Source: an uncultured Eubacteriales bacterium
GTDB lineage: Bacteria; Bacillota; Clostridia; Oscillospirales; Acutalibacteraceae
Assembly (NCBI GenBank): GCA_934477125.1
Contig: CAKSOL010000004.1
Location: 1-64,000 of the forward strand
DNA length: 64,000 bases
Reading direction: 5' to 3'
Made by a program: the position numbers and the translations under genes. Below the pieces are notes generated by a model. That model saw only the letters and a program-made list of their open reading frames with translations, searched no databases and was not told where the DNA came from. This document shows, one piece after another, positions 1 to 5,606 of this stretch (position 1 is the stretch's first letter; every line of letters begins with the position of its first letter).

Positions 1-55
1 TATGTTTTGTTCCGAACGCGCTTAAATTTATATAATATACACACATTTGAATTAG

Positions 56-1084
56 ACAAAAGTACGCTTTTGTACAACTGGCGAGGAAAAGGTAGACGTT
101 ACAGCAAATGCTGCAAGCGTTACCGTTGCAGAGGATGAGCCGGAAGTAACCTTTACTGCTCCTTTGAAAGACAAGAATGTTAATACTTCTTTTGGACTGT
201 ATGCAAAGTTTGACTTTACATTCTCCGGAACAGCCGCAGAATACGGCGTTATGCTTTACAGAGCTGCAAGCTATACCGACGGTATGGAAGTATCCATCGA
301 CACCGCAGATATGAGCGCTGCTATTGCTCCCGCAGATTGGTTCAGCGTCAGCGGCTTTAACATTACAGCTATAACCGAAAAGTTTGTATTCGTTCCGTAT
401 GTTAAAGATACCGATGCAGTTTATTATTATGCCGATCCGGTTCGCCTTTCATATGCGGAAATTGCACTTGAAAGAATAAACAATTCTTCAACGAAACCGG
501 CTACGGTTGCTAAGCTGAATGCAATTTTTGACGCCTATTATGCAACCAAAAATGCTCCGGCTTATGACGGACAGACCGCTCCTGCATACACGGGAATTGA
601 TAAGACTGCGACATACGCTGATGTTACCGCTCCGAGAACAGAGGCTAACGGCGAGTTTTCATCTCCCTATACCGCAATACAGGGAAAGCTCGACAATGCA
701 CTTTATGTAAAATTTGATTACAGCGCCTATACCGGTACTGCTGCTGAATACGGCGTTCTGTTTTACAGAGCTGCAAGCTATACCGACGGTATGGAAGTAT
801 CTATCGAAAATGCAGATATGAGCGCTGCGATTAAGCCCACAGATTGGTTCAGCATTTCCGGATTTAATATTGCCGCAACCGGCGAGCAGTTTGCGATGGT
901 ACCTTATGTCAAGGACAATGACGGTGTATACCACTATGGTTCTACCTCTCACGTTTCCTACGCAAACTATCTTGTTACAAAGCTTACTGCTTCGACAGCA
1001 GCGGCGACCTCAAACAGAGCTTTAGCTTTGCTTGACGCTTACAAAGCAATTTACGGTAAAGATTTATATACCGTCAGCAAGTAA
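56..1084 (+). CDS. 5'-truncated repeat-containing surface-type protein
   Basis: Open reading frame with no visible native start: it is coding-like from about position 56, an in-frame TAG lies at 53-55, and the first possible start is TTG at 164, which has no good ribosome binding site. The product holds two long similar units (GTAAEYG...YVKD) 169 residues apart, each followed by a segment of short helices (for example KLNAIFDAYYA and RALALLDAYKAIYG). No signal peptide, membrane anchor or known domain is visible in what remains. Repeats of this kind suit an exported or surface protein, but that is inference. It ends 38 bases before the precursor-like peptide gene and no terminator lies between, so the two could share a transcript. 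The first 55 bases are AT-rich and look non-coding. The left end may be an assembly join, a real truncation or a rearranged gene. Confidence 0.55.
   Translation, partial: TKVRFCTTGEEKVDVTANAASVTVAEDEPEVTFTAPLKDKNVNTSFGLYAKFDFTFSGTAAEYGVMLYRAASYTDGMEVSIDTADMSAAIAPADWFSVSGFNITAITEKFVFVPYVKDTDAVYYYADPVRLSYAEIALERINNSSTKPATVAKLNAIFDAYYATKNAPAYDGQTAPAYTGIDKTATYADVTAPRTEANGEFSSPYTAIQGKLDNALYVKFDYSAYTGTAAEYGVLFYRAASYTDGMEVSIENADMSAAIKPTDWFSISGFNIAATGEQFAMVPYVKDNDGVYHYGSTSHVSYANYLVTKLTASTAAATSNRALALLDAYKAIYGKDLYTVSK
227..409 (+). repeat. In-frame direct repeat, unit 1
   Basis: This segment recurs 507 bases downstream (734-916), exactly 169 codons away. The best conserved stretch encodes AAEYGV followed by YRAASYTDGMEVSI, then ADMSAAI. 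Most differences are synonymous or conservative, which suggests duplication under selection for protein sequence. Confidence 0.85.
734..916 (+). repeat. In-frame direct repeat, unit 2
   Basis: Second copy of the unit at 227-409 in the same reading frame. It shares the run YRAASYTDGMEVSI and the motif DWFS.SGFNI. Confidence 0.85.
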
Positions 1085-1122
1085 TAGTTTAAGGATTATT
1101 TTTTGAAAGGAGGATATTAGAA

Positions 1123-1248
1123 ATGAAGAATTTTGAAATGCCGAAAATCAATAAAATTTCTTTCGCCCAGTATGATTATATCTCCGGTCTGTGCGGTGCT
1201 GCGGACGACACGGTGGTTGGCGGCGAGAGCAACCCTGAGTTCGACTGA
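1123..1248 (+). CDS. Putative RiPP precursor peptide, 41 aa
   Basis: Small gene with a strong ribosome binding site (AAAGGAGG, 1106-1113) and ATG start. The peptide begins MKNFEMPK, has a Tyr-rich middle with one cysteine (YDYISGLCG, residues 17-25), an acidic patch (ADD), a Gly-Gly at 33-34 and ends NPEFD. A terminator follows at once, then genes for a kinase, a PqqD-like recognition protein, an S26 peptidase and a radical SAM/SPASM enzyme. That is the usual layout for a precursor and its modifying enzymes: the short peptide gene is transcribed in excess and a fraction of transcripts read through. I do not recognise the family. Which residues are leader and which are core is unknown. Cleavage after Gly-Gly would leave a seven-residue acidic product; processing near the GLCG stretch is another possibility. 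Confidence 0.72.
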   Translation: MKNFEMPKINKISFAQYDYISGLCGAADDTVVGGESNPEFD

Positions 1249-1260
1249 TGTTTAAAGGCT

Positions 1261-1293
1261 GGGGGCGGCGGTTATTTCCGCCGCCCCTTTTTT
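1261..1293 (+). terminator. Intrinsic terminator or attenuator after the precursor gene
   Basis: GGGGCGGCGG (1262-1271) pairs with CCGCCGCCCC (1278-1287) around a 6-base loop and is followed by six T. It lies inside the cassette, between precursor and kinase, so it probably sets a high precursor-to-enzyme ratio. Confidence 0.88.
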
Positions 1294-1316
1294 ATTGAAT
1301 ATCTTCGGAGGGGTAT

Positions 1317-2018
1317 ATGAAATACAGAATAGCCGATACCATAGTTGAGATGGACGCTATATTTAAAATAAAATCCCAGGCAATTAAATACCTTTACAGC
1401 ACCGATAAACCGGCGGACATCAAGGTAAATATCCCGGATATTGAGGCTTATAACAAAAGACAGCCTGATTACACATACGAATCCTTCTGCTATATGCTGT
1501 CGGGAAGCGATTTCTATAAAAAACTGCTTGATTTCGGAGGAATGATGCTTCATGCCTCGGCGGTTGCAGTTGAAGATAAGGCGTATTTGTTTTCAGCGGC
1601 AAGCGGAACCGGAAAATCGACTCATACGCAGTTATGGCTCGAAAAATTCGGAAACTCCGCTTATATTATTAACGATGATAAACCGGCAATAAGGTATGTT
1701 GACGGCGAATTATATGTTTACGGAACGCCCTGGAGCGGAAAAACCGACTTAAATGTAAATTCCCGCGCAAAGCTTCAGGGAATATGCTTTTTGCAGCGTG
1801 ATGAACGGAATTGGATACGTCGGCAAAGCGCAGAAGAATCTATCGAAAGAATTATGCATGGGTCGTTAAAGCGGCTGACGGTTCCGCAGCTTAAAAAACA
1901 GATTGACATTATAAAAAATATTATTGAAAACGTTCCGATATTCACCATGGGGTGTACTCCTACTCCCGACGCTGCGGAAATGTCATATAATGCGATGAAA
2001 AATAAACAGCTTTTATGA
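1317..2018 (+). CDS. HPr-kinase-like ATP-binding protein of RiPP cassette
   Basis: 233-residue protein with a Walker A loop SAASGTGKST (93-102), an acidic NDDKP motif (119-123) and GTPWSGK (136-142), the arrangement of the HPr kinase/phosphorylase fold as found in small kinases encoded beside PqqD proteins and lasso-peptide genes. It lacks the N-terminal domain of true HprK. In the paeninodin-type lasso clusters a relative phosphorylates a serine of the precursor; here the substrate could be Ser13, Ser21, Thr30 or Ser36 of the 41-residue peptide, but this is inference. ATG is preceded by CGGAGGGG. It follows the terminator at 1261-1293 by 23 bases and precedes the PqqD-like gene by 10 bases. 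Confidence 0.78.
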   Translation: MKYRIADTIVEMDAIFKIKSQAIKYLYSTDKPADIKVNIPDIEAYNKRQPDYTYESFCYMLSGSDFYKKLLDFGGMMLHASAVAVEDKAYLFSAASGTGKSTHTQLWLEKFGNSAYIINDDKPAIRYVDGELYVYGTPWSGKTDLNVNSRAKLQGICFLQRDERNWIRRQSAEESIERIMHGSLKRLTVPQLKKQIDIIKNIIENVPIFTMGCTPTPDAAEMSYNAMKNKQLL

Positions 2019-2028
2019 GGATAACGAT

Positions 2029-2292
2029 ATGAGAAAAAAAGAAAATTATGTACTTAGCGAAATAGCCGGAAAATATATAATAATTCCTACCGGTGATGAG
2101 GCTATTGATTTTAACGGGGTTATTTCCGTTAATGATACAGCAAAATTTTTATGGGAAAGCTCACCCGCCCAGTTTACAGCCGAGCTTTTAACCGAAAAAA
2201 TCAAAAATGAATATGACTTGGATGACGCTACGGCAGCCGAGGCGGTAAACTCATATATTGAACAGATGAAGGAAGTTGGCTGTATTGAATGA
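2029..2292 (+). CDS. PqqD-like peptide-recognition protein (RRE)
   Basis: 87 residues with the size and pattern of stand-alone PqqD/RRE proteins: N-terminal beta strands (YVLSEIAGKYIIIP), a central VISVNDTAKFLWE segment, and C-terminal helices ending in an EAVNSYIEQMKEVGCI-type helix. Proteins of this family bind the leader of a precursor peptide and present it to the modifying enzyme. Its place between the kinase and the peptidase and radical SAM genes supports that role for the 41-residue peptide at 1123-1248. The end overlaps the start of the peptidase gene by 8 bases, so the two are probably translationally coupled. Confidence 0.8.
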   Translation: MRKKENYVLSEIAGKYIIIPTGDEAIDFNGVISVNDTAKFLWESSPAQFTAELLTEKIKNEYDLDDATAAEAVNSYIEQMKEVGCIE

Positions 2293-2749
2293 TGTACGGC
2301 TTTATATGAGAGATATGCTTCCGATAATCAGGGAAAAGCTTAATAATAACGGAAGCGTCTCCATAAGAGTTACCGGGCAAAGTATGCAGCCTATGATTTA
2401 TCATATGCGTGATTCTGTAACTATATCTCAGGCTCCGGAAAGGCTGCGGCTTTATGATGTTCCTCTGTACCAGAGAGACGACGGCAGCGTTATACTCCAC
2501 AGAATAGTTAAGGTCAACGAAGATAATACTTATGTTTGCTGCGGAGATAACCAATGGAAAAAGGAATACGGCGTAAGGCAGGATCAGATAATAGGAATTT
2601 TGACCTCCTTTGACCGCAACGGGAAAAAGGTTGACCCCAAAAAATCCGTCGGTTATAAGCTGTATGTATATACCTGGCCTTTAATGCATCACTTTAAATT
2701 TTTGTATAAATATTTAGTGCTTCCATTTAAAAAAGGCGGTAAAAAATGA
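2285..2749 (+). CDS. S26 signal-peptidase-like protein (SipW type) of RiPP cassette
   Basis: TTG at 2285 is chosen because GGAAG (2271-2275) sits a normal distance upstream; TTG 2276 would lie within the binding site. The 154-residue product has GQSMQPMI with the candidate nucleophile Ser33, an LHRIV motif with His72, and a GDNQ motif (87-90). This matches S26 peptidases of the SipW/ER kind that use a Ser-His pair instead of Ser-Lys. There is no obvious N-terminal membrane segment; the hydrophobic C-terminal stretch (about 126-147) may hold it at the membrane. Beside PqqD and radical SAM genes it is the obvious candidate to remove the leader peptide, but it could have another substrate. Its last bases overlap the next start (ATGA-type overlap). 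Confidence 0.75.
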   Translation: MNDVRLYMRDMLPIIREKLNNNGSVSIRVTGQSMQPMIYHMRDSVTISQAPERLRLYDVPLYQRDDGSVILHRIVKVNEDNTYVCCGDNQWKKEYGVRQDQIIGILTSFDRNGKKVDPKKSVGYKLYVYTWPLMHHFKFLYKYLVLPFKKGGKK

Positions 2750-4095
2750 AAATCATTATTCCGGCTGCTCCTGTATTTGAATCAATTATGGGATTGCAGC
2801 GATATAATAAAGATGAGTCTTACAAAAAAAGCGAATTTCTTTTTCCCTGCCGGGTCGGCGGCGATTACGCCGTTTATAACTCGTTTAACGGAATATTGGC
2901 ACTGATGTCTGAGCAGGAATATAACGGCTTTTCGTCCGGCAGACCGGGCAATTCCCTTTTGGAGCAGCTTGTCGGTAATTGGTTCTATATAAAGAGTAAT
3001 ACGCAAATTTTTGAGGAGTATAAAAAACTGCGCGGGCTGGCGCTGTTTTTTGCCCGAAAAAACGTCTTAAAAAATTTTACCGTTTTAACTACAACGGACT
3101 GCAACGCCCGTTGTTTTTACTGCTATGAAAAAAATTTAAAAAGAATTTCAATGGATAATGAATGTGCTGAGAAAACAGCTGAGTTTATAGCAAAAAGCTG
3201 TAATAAAAATGCAGTACGGCTGAATTGGTTCGGGGGAGAACCGTTATATAACCTTGAAGCAATCGATACAATTTGCAACAAATTGAACGGGCTCGGAATA
3301 AAATACCGCTCTAAAATGATAAGCAATGCGCTTTTATTCGACAGGCAGGTTATTGAAAAGGCGAAAAAGCTATGGCGGTTGAGAAGAGTTCAGATAACCC
3401 TTGACGGAACCGAAGAAAATTACAACAGAATCAAGGCATATATCTCCCGGGACGCAAAAAATCCGTTTGCAAGGGTTATTGATAACTTAGGTCTTTTAAC
3501 AGAAAATAATATTTTTGTTGATATAAGATTGAACATCTCCGAAAATAATATTGACGATATGGCGGTCCTGGTTGATTTTCTCGCAGAAAAATTTACCGGT
3601 ACCGATAAGATAAATGTTGTTTCAGCCTTGCTCTACCAGCTGCGAGACAGCATTGAGGACGGCTCTGAAAAGAATATGAGATTTTCGGAAAAAATATTTT
3701 CCCTTAATGAAAAAATATTTAAAAGCGGATTATACCGGGAAACAATAAGCCATTCCCTATATACGTTTAATAATTGTATGGCTGACAGTCCCGATACTGC
3801 CATTATTTCTCCCGACGGAAGGCTATACAAATGCGAGCATTATGTTCCGGAAGAAAATGTTGGGGATATAAATACCGGGATAACCGATACCGAACGTTTG
3901 CGCTTTTGGAAATCCGAACGTTATTTCGGAGGTTGCCGAACCTGCGCATTTACGCCGATATGCAATCATCTTGAAAACTGCGAAAACATCGGCAGCGACT
4001 GCGGAAGAATAAAAAAGCGCTTAACAGAGCAAATGTTAGAATATCGGATAATAAATTCGGTTAAAAAATATTTATATTCAAATAATAACAGTTGA
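2746..4095 (+). CDS. Radical SAM/SPASM peptide-modifying enzyme
   Basis: 449 residues. The radical SAM 4Fe-4S motif CNARCFYC (Cys119, Cys123, Cys126) follows a TTTD strand and is followed by NWFGGEPL, the usual second glycine-rich motif. The C-terminal part is a SPASM-type cluster region with Cys344, Cys363, Cys397, Cys400, Cys406, Cys412 and Cys419, expected to bind auxiliary 4Fe-4S clusters. SPASM enzymes next to a PqqD protein install C-C, thioether or related cross-links in ribosomal peptides. The first 110 residues have no motif I recognise and may contact the leader. The target would be the 41-residue peptide, which has one cysteine and several aromatic residues, so the chemistry cannot be assigned. 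No exporter gene follows; the next gene belongs to a separate metal-responsive unit. Confidence 0.88.
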   Translation: MKIIIPAAPVFESIMGLQRYNKDESYKKSEFLFPCRVGGDYAVYNSFNGILALMSEQEYNGFSSGRPGNSLLEQLVGNWFYIKSNTQIFEEYKKLRGLALFFARKNVLKNFTVLTTTDCNARCFYCYEKNLKRISMDNECAEKTAEFIAKSCNKNAVRLNWFGGEPLYNLEAIDTICNKLNGLGIKYRSKMISNALLFDRQVIEKAKKLWRLRRVQITLDGTEENYNRIKAYISRDAKNPFARVIDNLGLLTENNIFVDIRLNISENNIDDMAVLVDFLAEKFTGTDKINVVSALLYQLRDSIEDGSEKNMRFSEKIFSLNEKIFKSGLYRETISHSLYTFNNCMADSPDTAIISPDGRLYKCEHYVPEENVGDINTGITDTERLRFWKSERYFGGCRTCAFTPICNHLENCENIGSDCGRIKKRLTEQMLEYRIINSVKKYLYSNNNS

Positions 4096-4103
4096 TTTTT
4101 TTC

Positions 4104-4132
4104 TTGACATTCACCCGGATATATGGTATCAT
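4104..4132 (+). promoter_or_regulatory. Promoter of DUF3793-flavodoxin unit
   Basis: TTGACA (4104-4109) and TATCAT (4127-4132) with a 17-base spacer, immediately upstream of two palindromic operators. Confidence 0.82.
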
Positions 4133-4141
4133 CTAAGCAGA

Positions 4142-4157
4142 GTTAGCCGCGCCTAAC
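4142..4157. promoter_or_regulatory. Palindromic operator 1, DtxR/IdeR-like
   Basis: GTTAG-N6-CTAAC, starting ten bases after the -10 box, so a bound repressor would block the start of transcription. The half-site resembles DtxR-family iron or manganese boxes; the same half-sites recur at 4188-4203. Confidence 0.65.
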
Positions 4158-4171
4158 CGAAAGGTGCGGCT
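4145..4171 (+). promoter_or_regulatory. 5' leader hairpin
   Basis: AGCCGCGCC pairs with GGTGCGGCT (nine pairs, one G-U) around a 9-base loop near the predicted 5' end of the transcript. There is no long U run, so it may stabilise the mRNA instead of terminating it. It overlaps operator 1. Confidence 0.45.
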
Positions 4172-4187
4172 TTACTTGAAAATTTGA

Positions 4188-4203
4188 GTTAGCATATGCT
4201 AAC
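4188..4203. promoter_or_regulatory. Palindromic operator 2, DtxR/IdeR-like
   Basis: GTTAGCATATGCTAAC is a perfect 16-base palindrome, 46 bases downstream of operator 1 and with the same GTTAG/CTAAC half-sites. Similar boxes precede iron-regulated genes in Clostridia (general knowledge; no search was run). Confidence 0.7.
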
Positions 4204-4328
4204 CAGAGCGGCGAAGCGTATATTTCGCTTGAATATCGGTAAAAAATATATTGGGTTCAGGCAAGCGGGAAACGATTACGGCGTCACCTGCCGCCTGAGC
4301 AAACACGAACAATCGGAGGGAATTTTAT

Positions 4329-4880
4329 TTGTCAGAGGAAATGATTATCAGGCATTGCTCCCCGACCCTTGCGGGCATAAAAACGGGAAATATGTTTACT
4401 TATCCTTACCGCTCCGTTCAGGAAATGCGCGCCGATATAAGGAGCTGGAACAGGCTGCTTTCATCCAAGGGGCTTTGTGTTCTTCCGCTTAAATACAACG
4501 GGCGAAGCGCGCTGGTTTATTTCTACCGTCCTGCAATGCTTTCGAGGGATTTAAAAGACAAGGCGGCAAGCAAAATTCTTCATGGCTGCGGCTACGGCTC
4601 GCAGTCGCCGGGGCGGTGCATCGCGCAGCTTTCAAAGCGTATGGCGGACGACGGAGAATTTCCGCATGAAGTGGGGCTGTTTCTCGGTTATCCGCCGGAG
4701 GACGTCAAAGGGTTTATAGAAAACAAATCCTCCTGCTTTAAATGCGTCGGCTGCTGGAAGGTATACGGCGACGAGGAGCAGGCAAAAAAGATTTTTTCAA
4801 AATATAAAAAATGCACGCAGCTTTACAGCAGGCTGTATGCAAACGGAAAAGGTATTGAGCGGCTGACGGTAGCCGGTTAA
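4329..4880 (+). CDS. DUF3793 family protein
   Basis: 183 residues from a TTG start that lies 8 bases after CGGAGGG. The N-terminus (EEMIIRHCSPTLAGIKTGN) and the cysteine cluster CFKCVGC (Cys136, Cys139, Cys142) followed by WKVYGDEEQA are typical of DUF3793, a family of unknown function that in Clostridia is often found beside flavodoxin or ferrous-iron transport genes. The cysteines could bind a metal or an Fe-S cluster. It is the first gene after a promoter with two GTTAG-N6-CTAAC operators and is followed by flavodoxin, so a role in the response to low iron is likely but unproven. Confidence 0.85.
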   Translation: MSEEMIIRHCSPTLAGIKTGNMFTYPYRSVQEMRADIRSWNRLLSSKGLCVLPLKYNGRSALVYFYRPAMLSRDLKDKAASKILHGCGYGSQSPGRCIAQLSKRMADDGEFPHEVGLFLGYPPEDVKGFIENKSSCFKCVGCWKVYGDEEQAKKIFSKYKKCTQLYSRLYANGKGIERLTVAG

Positions 4881-4909
4881 TATATACGCAATCGGGTTAC
4901 GTCTGACAG

Positions 4910-4948
4910 GCGCGCCGTCCGGAAACGGCCATTATTCGGGCGGCGCGT
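4910..4948 (+). promoter_or_regulatory. GC-rich intercistronic hairpin
   Basis: GCGCGCCG (4910-4917) pairs with CGGCGCGT (4941-4948), with a smaller hairpin possible inside the loop. It lies between DUF3793 and flavodoxin and lacks a U run. It may be an mRNA processing or stability element. Confidence 0.4.
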
Positions 4949-5011
4949 ATTAGTGTGACAGCTGCGGCAAAGACATAGCGGCTAAACGCCGACAGAAAGG
5001 ATGTAATATTT

Positions 5012-5437
5012 ATGAGTAAAATAGCTGTGGTTTATTGGAGCGGAACAGGCAACACAGAGGCAATGGCGAACGCCGTTGCGGAAGGTGCGAAGGCGGCAGG
5101 CGCAGAGGTTACGGTTTTCACTGCCGCCGAGTTTGACGGCGAAATGACCGATAAATTTGACGCGATAGCCTTCGGCTGCCCTGCGATGGGAGCCGAGGTT
5201 TTGGAGGAGGACGAGTTTGCGCCGATGTTCGAGGCGTGCGAAAGCAAGCTGAGCGGCAAGAAAATTGCCATTTTCGGTTCTTACGGCTGGGGCGACGGCG
5301 AATGGATGCGCAACTGGGAAGAAACCTGCAAGGCGGACGGCGCGGTTATCGTCGGAGAGCCGGTTATCTGCAACGACGCTCCGGACGACGCTGCCGCAGC
5401 CGATTGCAGCAATCTCGGAAAAGCAATCGCCGGGTAA
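5012..5437 (+). CDS. Flavodoxin
   Basis: 141-residue short-chain flavodoxin, a soluble FMN-binding electron carrier. The phosphate-binding loop WSGTGNT is at residues 9-15, and the GCPAMGAEVLEE and FGSYGWGDGEW segments form the isoalloxazine loops. It can replace ferredoxin as partner of pyruvate:ferredoxin oxidoreductase, which is encoded at 9398-12940. ATG follows AAAGGA at the right distance. It lies 131 bases after DUF3793 and is probably cotranscribed from the metal-responsive promoter at 4104, which fits induction when iron is scarce. The next gene is convergent. Confidence 0.93.
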   Translation: MSKIAVVYWSGTGNTEAMANAVAEGAKAAGAEVTVFTAAEFDGEMTDKFDAIAFGCPAMGAEVLEEDEFAPMFEACESKLSGKKIAIFGSYGWGDGEWMRNWEETCKADGAVIVGEPVICNDAPDDAAAADCSNLGKAIAG

Positions 5438-5550
5438 AAATCTGAACCGTAGACAAAAATTTTCAACCGGCAGGCATAAGGTTTTATTGCGCAAATAAAA
5501 GCGCTGCTTAATTTATGTCCGCCGGGTCTGACACTTCGTTACTTATACAA

Positions 5551-5592
5551 AAACAGGCTGTTACGCAGAGATTTAAGCGTAACAGCCTGTTT
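5551..5592. terminator. Bidirectional terminator between flavodoxin and oadA
   Basis: Perfect 16-base inverted repeat, AAACAGGCTGTTACGC and its complement, around a 10-base loop. A/T runs on both sides let it serve the two convergent genes. Confidence 0.9.
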
Positions 5593-5606
5593 AATTTAAA
5601 GGATTT

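Noticed and set aside
4133..4328. Possible riboswitch in the DUF3793 leader
   Set aside because: Only one hairpin is evident and I could not match a known aptamer; the two palindromic operators explain control more simply.
4196..4492. 98-codon open frame starting inside the operator 2 palindrome
   Set aside because: It has no ribosome binding site, its start lies within the operator, and its end overlaps DUF3793 in another frame. DUF3793 has a clear site and family match.
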